Both the position numbers and the translations under genes were made by a program. The notes below the pieces were generated by a model. It searched no databases. It was not told the DNA's origin and saw nothing but the letters and a program-made list of their open reading frames with translations. A stretch of 51,335 nt of DNA from CAZIKB01 sp964539665. GTDB lineage: Bacteria > Zhuqueibacterota > Zhuqueibacteria > Oceanimicrobiales > Oceanimicrobiaceae. Positions 1 through 8,448 of the stretch are shown here, piece by piece (position 1 is the stretch's first letter; each line of letters opens with the position of its first letter). The DNA lies in assembly GCA_964539665.1 (NCBI GenBank), contig CAZIKB010000034.1:1-51335 (forward strand), in the 5' to 3' direction.

Positions 1-50
1 AAAAACAATCTATAAAATAATAGGGAAATTACCCACACAAATCAACATAG

Positions 51-651
51 AACCATAATTTTACCAGTCCTAACTATTCAGAATATCCTCATTTTTTTAA
101 GCGTATTAAAGATAAAAATCCTGATGCATATCTTTCTTCTATTGTTAATTGGCAACCAATAAATGAAAAAATACTATTAAATGCTAATTATGCAATGACA
201 GGAAATGATGATCAAGTAGCCCAATTAGCAAAAGAACATCTTGAAACAGCAAATTCCAATGTTTTATTTTTACAGTTTGATGAGTTAGATGGAGCAGGAC
301 ACAAATTCGGTTACAAGGCTAATAATCAAGATTACCTATCTGCAATTTCTAAAGTTGATAAACATATGGGTATGGTATTAAGATCAATTTCTGAACGAAC
401 CAATATTAATTCAGAAGATTGGCTTACTATTGCAACCACAGATCATGGAGGAAAAGAAAAGAGCCATGGAGGACAGTCGCCAGAAGAACGAACAGTTTTT
501 CTAATTGTTTGTGGTGGTAATGTAATTGAAGGAGAAAAAAAGCTCTGCTCCAGGAATTATAGCAGTTCCTCCAACGGTTCTACATCAACTTGGAATTGAA
601 ATTAAACCGGAGTGGGATTGGGAGGCAAAAGGTTTTGGCTATCAGAAATAA
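51..651 (+). pseudogene. Type I phosphodiesterase / alkaline-phosphatase-like fragment, frameshifted
   Basis: This is the C-terminal half of a type I phosphodiesterase/nucleotide pyrophosphatase (alkaline phosphatase superfamily). The frame is open from about 51, after an in-frame TAG at 48-50, and reads into a 'NYSEYPHFFKRIK' stretch. The ATG at 195 lies inside the domain and is unlikely to be the true start. Family metal-site motifs are visible: 'DELDGAGHKFGY' (Asp and His ligands) and 'TTDHGG' followed by 'SHGG'. Just after an A7 run at 535-541 the frame is lost. The expected ending (AVPPTVLHQLGIEIKPEW...) continues in the +1 frame to a TAA at 649-651. The gene therefore lacks its N-terminal half and carries a one-base indel. 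It is a decayed remnant, or an intact gene whose upstream part and one base are affected by the window edge or assembly. Family assignment is fairly secure; function of this copy is doubtful. Confidence 0.65.
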
Positions 652-696
652 TGACCAGCTAACACAAGCATGCAAGGGAATTAACTACTGATGTCC

Positions 697-756
697 GCTC
701 GCAAGGGATTTAGGCCCACCTGCTTTTTTCCCAAGTAATCCCTTGCGGAACCAATA
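697..756 (+). repeat. Left REP-like inverted repeat of the RAYT element
   Basis: About 60 bp that match, in reverse complement, positions 1491-1550 on the other side of the transposase gene, with only scattered mismatches. The repeat can fold on itself: CGCAAGGGATT near its left end pairs with AATCCCTTGCG near its right end. This is the expected form of a REP sequence recognised by the neighbouring RAYT protein. Confidence 0.75.
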
Positions 757-801
757 AACCAGGAATTAAATTCCTTAACATATCTATTTAAAGAGCTTAG
801 A

Positions 802-1347
802 ATGGGACGGTATAAAATAATTGATGATAACGGAATTTATTTCACCACTCATACAATTGTCGAATGGTTACCTGTTTTTATGGAAATTAAATATTTTCAG
901 ATTATTATTGATAGTCTGAAATATTGTCAGAAGAATAAAGGTTTGCATGTCTTTGGGTACGTTATCATGCTCAATCATTTCCATCTAATCGCTCAAAGTT
1001 ATATTGGTGTTCGATTTCAAGATGTGATGCGTGATATGAAAAAATTTACTTCCAAAGCTATTTCAAAGGAATTGGAAAAAGATAATCGGAAATTGTTACT
1101 CTACGTTTTTAAAAAAGCTGCGGAAAATGAGAAAGGAAAGCGAAAATATAAAATTTGGCAAGAGGATTATCACCCTCAAATTTTATATACCAACAAAGTA
1201 TGTCGTCAAAAACTTGCCTATATGCACAACAATCCATTAAGAAAAGGATTTGTCTCCAAACCAGAAGATTGGCTTTATAGTAGCGCCCGGAATTACATTC
1301 TGGATAATAATTCAATTATAAATATAGAGAAATTGGAGATGATATAA
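802..1347 (+). CDS. REP-associated tyrosine transposase (RAYT, Y1/IS200-like)
   Basis: This 181-residue protein belongs to the Y1_Tnp (IS200-like, HUH endonuclease) superfamily, on the RAYT branch. The HUH metal-binding motif is seen as 'MLNHFHLI' at about residues 57-64. The family's late motif is seen as 'YMHNNPLRKGF' with 'WLYSSARNY' after it. Length and motif order fit a full-length RAYT. The start is ATG at 802 with AAAGAG about 8 bases upstream. The gene lies between two 60-bp inverted copies of a hairpin-forming repeat (697-756 and 1491-1550), the classical arrangement in which a RAYT is bracketed by the REP sequences it mobilises. By family knowledge it nicks and joins single-stranded DNA at REP hairpins. 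It appears intact; whether it is active cannot be seen. Confidence 0.85.
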   Translation: MGRYKIIDDNGIYFTTHTIVEWLPVFMEIKYFQIIIDSLKYCQKNKGLHVFGYVIMLNHFHLIAQSYIGVRFQDVMRDMKKFTSKAISKELEKDNRKLLLYVFKKAAENEKGKRKYKIWQEDYHPQILYTNKVCRQKLAYMHNNPLRKGFVSKPEDWLYSSARNYILDNNSIINIEKLEMI

Positions 1348-1490
1348 TTCCTATATAAATAGAATTATTGGCTGGAAGTGCATGCGTTATACAATAGTCC
1401 GTTTTATATATTTCCGATAGGGAGCATGTTCGCATAAAAATTAATGCCCTACCTGCCAGGAATTAAGTTATGGGATGCAATCCCTTTTTC

Positions 1491-1550
1491 ATTGGTTCCG
1501 CATGGGATTACATGGAAAAAAGAGCACGGGGGCTTAAATCCCTTGCGAGC
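1491..1550 (-). repeat. Right REP-like inverted repeat of the RAYT element
   Basis: Inverted partner of 697-756. Its left end reads ATTGGTTCCGCATGGGATTA and its right end AAATCCCTTGCGAGC. One stem base has diverged (CATGGG versus CAAGGG), so this copy folds slightly less well than the left one. Confidence 0.75.
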
Positions 1551-1927
1551 CGACAAAATAAGGCAGCATAGTCAGAGTTAGCTGAATCCAGAAACAAGGG
1601 AATTAGCAGCACAGCATAAGTTACAAATCACTTTACTTTTTGTTTCTTTTTTTTAAATTTTATTATGTTGAGATAGGAATGAGTTGAATCCAGCGTTTCT
1701 TAGAGATGATATGACAGATATCAGTACAAAGTACAGCTTATACTGTTGGAAGATAAATAAATTGTCGGATATCATGACATTTGGTGTGATAGCCTTATCA
1801 GTAGACTTGTATGTTTTACAAACATAAACAACAGCTATATTGAAAATGGCCAAACAAATTGATCTTTTTCGCCATAATCATCTTCCTTGACTGTTCCGAT
1901 GACCTATTTCCTGCACCTAAGTAAAAA
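1551..1927. other. Intergenic region, no gene recognised
   Basis: AT-rich spacer between the right REP repeat and the GC-rich serine hydrolase. The short ORFs on either strand look like chance. Composition changes sharply at about 1870-1930, which may mark the left boundary of acquired DNA. Confidence 0.5.
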
Positions 1928-1939
1928 AGGAGCCGAACC

Positions 1940-3088
1940 ATGTCCACGCACCGCCATTTTATTATCGACCTCAAGTACCGTGTCGGGTTTATCGCCCTCA
2001 CCATCGCTCTTGTCTCCGTCGTCAGCCTCTGCCCTGAGCAGATCGCGGCGCAATGTGCTGACTGCGTCTTTCCCAGTGTGGAGTGGGAACGAGTACGTGG
2101 TGATTCACTCACCGAGTATGGCTGGTCTGATGAAATCCTTGCTGCCACATTCTCCTATCTGCGGGATCATTCAAACGCCACCGGGGTCGTCGTGGTAGAC
2201 CGCGGGCGCATTGTCTTCAGGTTTGGGGACATCGAGGAGTTATCATACCTGGCCTCAGTGCGAAAAAGCATCCTCGCGATACTATACGGCTATTGGATCG
2301 AGAACAAGACGATCAATCTGGACCTAACGCTTGAAGAGATCGGGATGGACGATATCGGGGGACTCCTCCCTATCGAACGTCAAGCCTCGCTTCGTCACCT
2401 AATTACCGCGAGATCCGGAGTCTACCACCCGGCATCCAACAGCGGAGATAACCTGGCGGATGCACCCCCGCGAGGTTCCCAGAAACCAGGCACCTATATG
2501 TTGTACAACAATTGGGACTTCAACGCCGCCGGGGCGCTCTTCGAGCACTTCACTGGACGAAATATCTACGACGAGCTGCAGGCGCAGTTGGCCATACCTC
2601 TACAATTCGAGGACTGGGATCGCTCCGCTCAACGAAAGTCTGGAAACCTGTCGATCTCGCAGAATCCTGCATACCATATGTGGATATCAACTCGGGACAT
2701 GGCACGGATCGGACATCTTATGTTGAATGAAGGGAATTGGGATGGAAAACAAATCGTCTCACAGGATTGGGTACGCACTATCTCCAGCATCGTGACACCT
2801 TTAGAGGAGATGAATCCGGTCAGACGACGCGATGGCTACTTCGGCTATGGTTATATGTGGTGGGTGTGGGACGGTCCGAGAGCGACTGGCCCCTTTAAAG
2901 GCGCCTACACTGGTAGGGGTGCCTACGGCCAATGGATCACGGTCTTTCCGGCTGTCGATCTGGTGATCGCCTTCAAGACAAACAGTGTTTACAAGCGCAG
3001 TACGAGTTGGGAGTCCTGGCAACGATTAATCGAATTGCTCTTCGAGGCAAAAGGCATCGAGATTGACGGGCTGTATCCCTGGCAGTGA
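1940..3088 (+). CDS. Secreted serine hydrolase, class C beta-lactamase / penicillin-binding-protein fold
   Basis: A 382-residue protein of the beta-lactamase class C family (PF00144; esterase/DD-peptidase-like). An N-terminal hydrophobic segment (about residues 14-30, then AAQC) looks like a signal peptide. The nucleophile motif SxxK is seen as 'ASVRKSI' at about residues 106-112. The second motif YxN is 'LYNNWD' at about 194-199. The third, KTG-like, element is probably 'GRGAYGQW' near 327. AAGGAG sits 8 bases before the ATG, supporting this start. Base composition is clearly richer in G+C than both neighbours, and codon use differs, so recent acquisition is likely. The substrate is unknown: many relatives cleave esters or peptides, and it need not confer beta-lactam resistance. 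It stands alone. Confidence 0.82.
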   Translation: MSTHRHFIIDLKYRVGFIALTIALVSVVSLCPEQIAAQCADCVFPSVEWERVRGDSLTEYGWSDEILAATFSYLRDHSNATGVVVVDRGRIVFRFGDIEELSYLASVRKSILAILYGYWIENKTINLDLTLEEIGMDDIGGLLPIERQASLRHLITARSGVYHPASNSGDNLADAPPRGSQKPGTYMLYNNWDFNAAGALFEHFTGRNIYDELQAQLAIPLQFEDWDRSAQRKSGNLSISQNPAYHMWISTRDMARIGHLMLNEGNWDGKQIVSQDWVRTISSIVTPLEEMNPVRRRDGYFGYGYMWWVWDGPRATGPFKGAYTGRGAYGQWITVFPAVDLVIAFKTNSVYKRSTSWESWQRLIELLFEAKGIEIDGLYPWQ

Positions 3089-3300
3089 CGGACATCGGCC
3101 CGTCGAATTTCAACTATTTTCCGTGGAGCAGCTTCATCAGTTTCGAAATTTAACCCATGCGAAGCTCCATTGGATCATGCCAGCTAACGACGCCTTGAAA
3201 TTGACGGTCACGCCGTTTACGAGCGCAAGCGCCGCGATTAGGCATAAGAGCTGCCGTAATTTACACTAAAACTTTTCTTGTTGAGGAATCGTCTTAATTT
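3089..3300 (+). other. GC-rich tail of the acquired segment with a weak attC-like imperfect palindrome
   Basis: The GC-rich composition of the hydrolase continues to about 3260 and then reverts to AT-rich DNA. Inside it, 'ATGCCAGCTAACGACGCC' near 3177 and 'GCCGCGATTAGGCAT' near 3230 form imperfect inverted arms about 60 bp apart. The layout resembles an integron attC site, but neither core matches the RYYYAAC/GTTRRRY consensus exactly. No coding sequence is supported here. Confidence 0.2.
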
Positions 3301-3361
3301 ATAATACACTAATTACTTAAATGATAGTGAGAACATAACAACGAAAATGGAAAGTTAAGTA

Positions 3362-4738
3362 ATGCACAAAAAGATATTTCAACCTAAACAGTATTTTCTT
3401 ATTACTCTTTTCATTGCGATGGGAGTAATAAATACCTTCTCCCAAATTCTAACATTGGACGATATCCTGATACATGAAGACGTTGTTTATACAGTTGTCG
3501 ATGGTCTTGAATTAAAGCTCGATATTGCAGTACCTAAATACCTTGATTCACCTGCACCTGCTATTGTTGATATTCCAGGAGGAGCATGGCGCAAAGTCAA
3601 CAAATCGGTTAAAGATGCAGTATTCTATGCAAAGTATGGATTTATAGGAGTTTCAATAACCCACCGTACGAGTGATATTGCTATTTTCCCTGCTGCTGTT
3701 CACGATTGCAAAACCGTCATCAGGTGGCTAAGAGCTAACGCTGAAAAGTACAATATCAATCCAAACAAAATTGGTGTAACCGGTGTTTCTTCAGGAGGCC
3801 ATCTTGCCACATTACTAGGAACCTCATCTGGAGATAAATACCTTGAAGGTAACGGCGATTATCTTAAATATTCAAGCAGCGTTCAAGCTGTCGTTGATCA
3901 CTTTGGTCCAACAGACTTTTTGCAAGGAATTGATACAACAGGTGCGCGACAGACAAGTGCTGAAGGTGTATTTACCAACGAAGATTCACCGCCAGCGCTC
4001 TTTTTAGGAGGACCTCTTACAAAAAAAACTGAACTGGCCCGATTAGCTAATCCAATCACTTACATTGATTCTGAGGATGCCCCTACGTTTATCGGGCACG
4101 GTGAACAGGATGGAATGGTTAGCATCAAGCAATCAGAAATATTGTTTGATGCATTTAATAACGCCGGGGTACCTACAAAATTTGTTCGCGTGAAAAATGC
4201 TAACCATCAATATATTGCACATAAGTGGGATATTGATGTAACTCCCTCAGTGAATGATATGTATCAATTTACCATCCGGTGGTTTGAAAAATGGTTGGGT
4301 AAACCAGAAATCAACCTCGCTGTACTTCCGGACAAAGAGAGTTCAAAAACAGCATTATCAACAAAAAATTACCACTTATTTTATAGACTGGTAATCGACC
4401 TTCCAGGAAAAACTAAAAGTAGTTATTGCAAAGGGCGTTTTACGATCCGGTGTGAGGGAAAAATTCTCGCAAAAGGTGAAATCTTAATGAATGGTTTAAC
4501 CACTGAGGAAGACCGAACGTTTCAGCAAAATGTAGTAATTTCAGGTATTGATTTGAGCAGTAAGGAAATCCTTTGGAATTTTAGAGGTGAAATTTTTGAT
4601 TCAGAACTTGACGGAATAATCGAACCTGGGCAAATGCAGGGTGCAAACTTCGACAATTCGATAAAGGGGGTTGGTTATCACCTAAATATTGGTAGAGATA
4701 AATCTCCCTATTTCGAAAAAAAAGTATATAGAAAATAG
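3362..4738 (+). CDS. Secreted alpha/beta hydrolase (BD-FAE / esterase-like) with C-terminal extension
   Basis: A 458-residue protein with a likely signal peptide (residues 1-28, hydrophobic 'YFLITLFIAMGVI'). An alpha/beta-hydrolase domain follows at about 40-315. The oxyanion-hole loop appears as 'IPGGAW' (72-76 region), where the HSL/BD-FAE families usually have HGGG. The nucleophile elbow is 'GVSSGG' with Ser about 143. The acid is likely in 'GHGEQDGMV' and the histidine in 'NANHQYI'. The last ~140 residues form a separate, unrecognised region rich in beta-strand-like sequence. ATG at 3362 is preceded by GGAAAG. Relatives hydrolyse small esters or acylated sugars; the substrate is not predictable. 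It is monocistronic on the plus strand and its composition is typical of the genome. Confidence 0.8.
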   Translation: MHKKIFQPKQYFLITLFIAMGVINTFSQILTLDDILIHEDVVYTVVDGLELKLDIAVPKYLDSPAPAIVDIPGGAWRKVNKSVKDAVFYAKYGFIGVSITHRTSDIAIFPAAVHDCKTVIRWLRANAEKYNINPNKIGVTGVSSGGHLATLLGTSSGDKYLEGNGDYLKYSSSVQAVVDHFGPTDFLQGIDTTGARQTSAEGVFTNEDSPPALFLGGPLTKKTELARLANPITYIDSEDAPTFIGHGEQDGMVSIKQSEILFDAFNNAGVPTKFVRVKNANHQYIAHKWDIDVTPSVNDMYQFTIRWFEKWLGKPEINLAVLPDKESSKTALSTKNYHLFYRLVIDLPGKTKSSYCKGRFTIRCEGKILAKGEILMNGLTTEEDRTFQQNVVISGIDLSSKEILWNFRGEIFDSELDGIIEPGQMQGANFDNSIKGVGYHLNIGRDKSPYFEKKVYRK

Positions 4739-4931
4739 CTTATTATCTTGTAATTTTTAAATATTATCTTTTCTTTATAAACCATAAAGGTACTTTTTAA
4801 AAATGCCTAACCTGTCAATTAACCTGACCGCCAATTGCTGTTGGTTTTTTGAGTTTGGTGGTGTAATGAAATAAGGAGTAAAATTGTTTGCGATTCATTT
4901 TATTGTATGAATATTATCTAATAGTTTCTAC

Positions 4932-5663
4932 ATGAAAATTATTGCCCACCGCGGCTCTTCACTGATTTGGCCTGAAAACACAGTACTTGCTTTTGATAAC
5001 GCTCACAAAGCCGGAGCCACTGGCTTCGAGACTGATCTAAGGCTTTCTAAAGACCAGCAAATTATATTATCGCATGACGCCAATCTAACTCAATTCGGTT
5101 ATCCGGATAAGACCATCAATGAGTTAACTGCTGATGAAATATGTAACATTAAAATCTCATCCCGGGATAACAAATGCAGCGACAGCATAATTACTCTCAA
5201 AACCCTTCTTCAAAAATATCCTGACAAGGACTACATTTTTGATTGTAAAATTTCCGATAAACAGCTTTTTGATATTTTAAAAAATCAGTTATCTGAATTG
5301 AATTTTCATAATCGAATCTGGTTTCTTACCTGGAGTAAAGAAGCAGACGCCTATATTCAACATATATTCCCAGGGTATAAATATTTCCCGCGCGAATTGC
5401 ACACGAAGTTGTGGGCCTGGTCAAGTTTACTAAGACTGGGGAAAATGTTTGAGCCTGAAAATCATATTCTATCATTGCCAGCGTATCACTTATACATGCC
5501 AATTTTCACAAAAAGGCAAATTGCGGATATTCACAGACGCGGTAAAAAGTTTGTGGGATATCTTGTAAATACAGAGAAAGATTTCAAGTATTGCATTTCC
5601 TGTGGGATAAAAACCGTATTAACGGATCGGCCAAATCTAATTTCAAAATTATTAGAACAATAA
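4932..5663 (+). CDS. Glycerophosphodiester phosphodiesterase (GDPD family)
   Basis: A 243-residue cytosolic-type GDPD (TIM barrel, UgpQ-like), with no signal peptide. Signature residues are in place: H6-R7-G8, E15-N16 in 'PENT', E33 and D35 in 'FETDLRL', and the general-acid His48 in 'LSHD'. Family proteins hydrolyse glycerophosphodiesters to glycerol-3-phosphate and an alcohol, usually for phospholipid head-group recycling. The length is typical for the single-domain form. The start gives the motif at the usual distance from the N-terminus, though no strong ribosome-binding site is visible. It converges with the PorV-like gene, separated by a repeat at 5691-5740. Confidence 0.88.
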   Translation: MKIIAHRGSSLIWPENTVLAFDNAHKAGATGFETDLRLSKDQQIILSHDANLTQFGYPDKTINELTADEICNIKISSRDNKCSDSIITLKTLLQKYPDKDYIFDCKISDKQLFDILKNQLSELNFHNRIWFLTWSKEADAYIQHIFPGYKYFPRELHTKLWAWSSLLRLGKMFEPENHILSLPAYHLYMPIFTKRQIADIHRRGKKFVGYLVNTEKDFKYCISCGIKTVLTDRPNLISKLLEQ

Positions 5664-5690
5664 AAAGTAAATTATTGCAAGAATGTCATC

Positions 5691-5740
5691 TGGAAGTCCA
5701 AATTCATTTGGGATGCAACCTCGATGAATCGAGGCTTCCA
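5691..5740 (+). repeat. Dispersed double-hairpin repeat, copy 1
   Basis: Contains two palindromes: CCAAATTCATTTGG (5698-5711) and CCTCGATGAATCGAGG (5719-5734). In reverse complement it closely matches 48063-48112 and 49896-49943. It lies between convergent genes and could also serve as a bidirectional terminator. Confidence 0.65.
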
Positions 5741-5778
5741 TTTAAACTTTAAGACCGGATGAACCTTTATTAAATAAT

Positions 5779-6999
5779 TCACATTCTAACAATTTTAACA
5801 AAATCATTATGAATCCACCCCATTTTCCCATTCTTCATTTTGATTTTTCTCCAATCACCCTTCTTATCAAAAACCTCATATTTTTCGCCCATTTGAATTT
5901 GGTCAACCTTTCCAAACTGTTTGCCAGGTCCTGAACGAACGTTGAGCACTTTAGTATTGACAACAATCATATTTTTTGCGTTTCTTGAATCTGCCTTTAT
6001 TTCTGAAAGAACTGATCCCGAATTGCGTGCCCTGCCCCGTTTTCGTAATCGGCTGGAATTACTGCCAAACGAAAAAACCAGCGATACTCGATGAATGGCG
6101 TCACTAAAAACTTCATCATTAGCATAACCATAATTAATTTCCAGAGAATGATCGGAGAAAGGCAGAATAAATCCAGCGCCGCCAGAAATCTGATTGTTGT
6201 TTACTCCAACCCGAACTGGAATAGAATTTGCGAGCCTGAGTTCCCCGCCAAAATGCATAACAGGTTTGAGTCCTGAAGTTTTGCTAACATCCGCAGCCAA
6301 AATGACACCATTATAAACCCGCCAGCTAATGCCAAATTTCAGAGTAATCGGCACGGCTTCGGTGTAGCCACCATTCCACCTGAAGTCTGTGCCAATATCC
6401 TGGACTAACAGCCCAAGCTTAACCTGTTCGACAGGATGAAGTAATAACGCGGCATCCAATCCGATGCCGGTCGCTGAAATATCTTCAATATCATTTTTGA
6501 TTATTTTAACACTTCCCCCTACTGATAATAACGAACCAATTGATTTTCCGATTGAAACACATATTGCGTTTTGATTGTTGCCAAATGTATAATCTGGTTC
6601 AGCGCTGTTAGTGTTTCTGCCTTCGATACCATTAATTCTAAAAGCTCTCCAGCTCACTCCTAATGTAAAAAGATTTTTGACAGGAATAACACCGCTGACA
6701 AAGTTGAATTGCCGATCAAACGGCATATTCATGTACATAAATTCAAATCGTAAATTTCTGATTTGTTCAAGGCCAGCAGGATTCCAGTATGTTGCCGAGG
6801 GATCATTTGCTATTCCTGTAAAAGCGCCTCCCATAGCCATGGCTCTTGCCCCGGCTCCCATACGTAAAAACGTACCTGCCGTGCCAGCGCCTTCCTGTGC
6901 AATAGTATTCTCAATGTTCATTAATGAAATTAAACTTGTCCAAATTAAAATGAATACCACAATTTTCAATTTTCCGGGTTGTAAGTCCATTTGATGCAT
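5779..6999 (-). CDS. PorV/PorQ-like outer-membrane beta-barrel protein fused to a C-terminal bacterial SH3 domain
   Basis: About 406 residues. After a signal peptide comes 'GTAGTFLRMGAGARAMAMGG', typical of the PorV/UPF0164 family of FadL-like barrels. 'NDPSATYWNPAGL' follows, another family hallmark. A ~300-residue beta-barrel region precedes a basic linker (SRLRKRGRARNSG) and a C-terminal SH3b domain ('VLNVRSGPGKQFG...GWIHNDFV'). The open frame extends upstream to a TTG at 7029. The ATG at 6999 has AGAGG six bases before it and is preferred. PorV proteins shuttle or anchor type IX secretion cargo. The SH3 fusion could tether the barrel to peptidoglycan or another periplasmic partner (inference). 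It is the last gene of the operon starting at 8390, 64 bases after the FN3 gene. Confidence 0.8.
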   Translation of the reverse strand: MHQMDLQPGKLKIVVFILIWTSLISLMNIENTIAQEGAGTAGTFLRMGAGARAMAMGGAFTGIANDPSATYWNPAGLEQIRNLRFEFMYMNMPFDRQFNFVSGVIPVKNLFTLGVSWRAFRINGIEGRNTNSAEPDYTFGNNQNAICVSIGKSIGSLLSVGGSVKIIKNDIEDISATGIGLDAALLLHPVEQVKLGLLVQDIGTDFRWNGGYTEAVPITLKFGISWRVYNGVILAADVSKTSGLKPVMHFGGELRLANSIPVRVGVNNNQISGGAGFILPFSDHSLEINYGYANDEVFSDAIHRVSLVFSFGSNSSRLRKRGRARNSGSVLSEIKADSRNAKNMIVVNTKVLNVRSGPGKQFGKVDQIQMGEKYEVFDKKGDWRKIKMKNGKMGWIHNDFVKIVRM

Positions 7000-7063
7000 T
7001 TTAAACCTCTGTCCTTTATGCCTAATCAATCGTGTTTCAAAGAAACCTCATTGCGCTATGATT

Positions 7064-7744
7064 TTATCTGATAACTGCAATTTTGACAAACTTTTGAACA
7101 TCTGTCAATTGTATACGGCAAATATATACGCCGTTCGCTACCAATTGTCCTGTAGAGTTTGTTCCATCCCAGACATCTTCAGTATGCTCGCCAACTCCTT
7201 TTAGTTCGTTTTTAACCAGCGTTTTTACCAATTGGTTATTCATGTCAAATATCTCGATAATAATTTCCGTGGAACTTTCAAGCTCGTATCTGATGAAGGT
7301 GCTTTCCCCTGGTATTTTAAAGGGATTGGGAAAATTATACACCAGCGTGCTCAGGGACTGTGCATCGTTTGGTGGTTCTTCGTCATCTTTTTTAGAAATA
7401 ACCGCGCTTACTTCATTAGAATAGGCGCTTTCGTTGCCAATAAAATCAATGGATGTCACTGCAAAAAAATGTCGTATCCCAACCTCCAGTCCGGAAATTT
7501 GAAATGAAGTTTTATTACCAGCGTAAACATAATTGTTATAATTTCCTGATGACTCTCCATAATAAATTCTATATCCCGCTAAATCATTTTCTGTATTCGC
7601 ATCCCAGGATACTGTAACCGAGCCAGCATTCAGAGTAGTATAAAAAAATAGTAGTAAATAGATTGGCGGCCTTTTTGCCTGATTTATAAATAGATTGTAA
7701 CAGTATACAAAATAGTCCTTCATTAATGTAATTACATAATTCAT
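7064..7744 (-). CDS. Secreted FN3-domain protein with FlgD/T9SS-like C-terminal sorting domain
   Basis: A 226-residue protein. A hydrophobic segment (about 27-42, 'PPIYLLLFFYTTLNAG') acts as signal or anchor; an internal ATG at residue 8 is an alternative start. A fibronectin type III domain follows at about 43-115 ('VSWDANTENDLAGYRIYYG'). A short acidic linker leads to a C-terminal Ig-like domain beginning 'YNFPNPFK' and ending 'NGVYICRIQLTDVQKFVKIAVIR'. This matches the pattern of Por-secretion/FlgD-type tails of the FCB group. The ATG overlaps the stop of the response-regulator gene as ATGA, so the two are probably translationally coupled. Its likely role is a surface or secreted partner of the PorV-like protein encoded next (inference). 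Confidence 0.75.
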   Translation of the reverse strand: MNYVITLMKDYFVYCYNLFINQAKRPPIYLLLFFYTTLNAGSVTVSWDANTENDLAGYRIYYGESSGNYNNYVYAGNKTSFQISGLEVGIRHFFAVTSIDFIGNESAYSNEVSAVISKKDDEEPPNDAQSLSTLVYNFPNPFKIPGESTFIRYELESSTEIIIEIFDMNNQLVKTLVKNELKGVGEHTEDVWDGTNSTGQLVANGVYICRIQLTDVQKFVKIAVIR

Positions 7745-8115
7745 TTTACTTTATCATCCATTAATAATTTTCTTAATTCCTCTAATATTTTTTTGGGTCG
7801 GCAAGGCTTTTCAATGATTTGAATATCTTGTCCCCTTTTATTTTTCAGTTGAGATAATTTAAGCTTATATCCGGTAATGAATATTACTTTCAATTTGGGT
7901 GAGATTTTTTCACACTCTTCAACAACCTTGATTCCATCCATATCTGGCAATTTATAGTCGGTTAAAAGTGCATGGAATTTATTTGCACGAACTTTCTCAA
8001 TTGCCTTTCTGCCATTTAGTGCAACCTGTACAAGAAAGCCAAAATCGTCAAGATACTCTTTTAGTACAACCGCGATTTCTTCCTGGTCATCAATTACCAA
8101 AATTCTATATTTCAT
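7741..8115 (-). CDS. Single-domain response regulator (CheY-like receiver)
   Basis: A 124-residue stand-alone receiver domain. The acidic pocket D9-D10, phosphoacceptor D53 ('LLTDYKLPDMDG'), T81 and K103 ('IEKPCRP') are all present, so it should be phosphorylatable. There is no output domain. It lies 17 bases behind the small membrane protein gene and overlaps the FN3 gene by 4 bases (ATGA), inside the operon preceded by a sigma-54 promoter. Its partner kinase may be the histidine kinase at 10252-11703 (inference). An unusual feature is its position between two envelope-protein genes. Confidence 0.9.
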   Translation of the reverse strand: MKYRILVIDDQEEIAVVLKEYLDDFGFLVQVALNGRKAIEKVRANKFHALLTDYKLPDMDGIKVVEECEKISPKLKVIFITGYKLKLSQLKNKRGQDIQIIEKPCRPKKILEELRKLLMDDKVK

Positions 8116-8132
8116 GAAATATCATAATTATA

Positions 8133-8390
8133 TTAAATTTCCGTTCTTTTCTTTTTCCTGATAAAGAAGTAAATACTGCCAATAAAAACTAAACAAAGGA
8201 ATAGATCCCCTGCAAAGAGCACATAATTTAACTTTGTGTTCTGCTTAGTAACTAAATCATCATCATTAAAATATATTTCCTGCACCTGTTCAGATTGATG
8301 AAAGTTGTTATTACTTGAAAGATTTTCCGTTGGTTGAAATAATATCATAAGTAAGTAAATCACAACCAGGCTCACGAAAAATTTTTGCAT
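8133..8390 (-). CDS. Small membrane protein of unknown function
   Basis: 85 residues, no family recognised. An N-terminal hydrophobic stretch (about 4-18) acts as signal or first membrane segment. A polar, Asn/Asp-rich middle (20-53) follows, then a second membrane segment (about 57-77) and a basic tail RKKKR. The predicted topology puts the middle in the periplasm and both ends in the cytoplasm. ATG at 8390 is about 33 bases downstream of the predicted sigma-54 transcription start. It is the first gene of the four-gene operon ending with the PorV-SH3 protein. It is likely real because of its position and conserved-looking architecture. Confidence 0.6.
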   Translation of the reverse strand: MQKFFVSLVVIYLLMILFQPTENLSSNNNFHQSEQVQEIYFNDDDLVTKQNTKLNYVLFAGDLFLCLVFIGSIYFFIRKKKRTEI

Positions 8391-8432
8391 ATTCAGTTAC
8401 CCTTAATTTCGGTTAATTTCACATCCGCATTT

Positions 8433-8448
8433 TGCAAAGGCAATGCCA
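8433..8448 (-). promoter_or_regulatory. Predicted sigma-54 (-24/-12) promoter for the 8390-5779 operon
   Basis: On the minus strand this reads TGGCATTGCCTTTGCA. It has the -24 core TGGCA and the -12 core TTGCA at exactly the spacing of the consensus TGGCACG-N4-TTGC. Transcription would start near 8423, giving a short leader of about 33 bases to the ATG at 8390. A sigma-54 activator gene lies immediately upstream at 8852-10231. Confidence 0.7.

Noticed and set aside
535..542. A AAA AAG heptamer in the phosphodiesterase as a programmed -1 frameshift site
   Set aside because: The conserved C-terminus lies in the +1 frame, not the -1 frame, and the gene is truncated upstream. A homopolymer indel explains it better.
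3063..3269. 68-codon ORF after the serine hydrolase
   Set aside because: No ribosome-binding site, overlaps the hydrolase end, protein-like signal absent.
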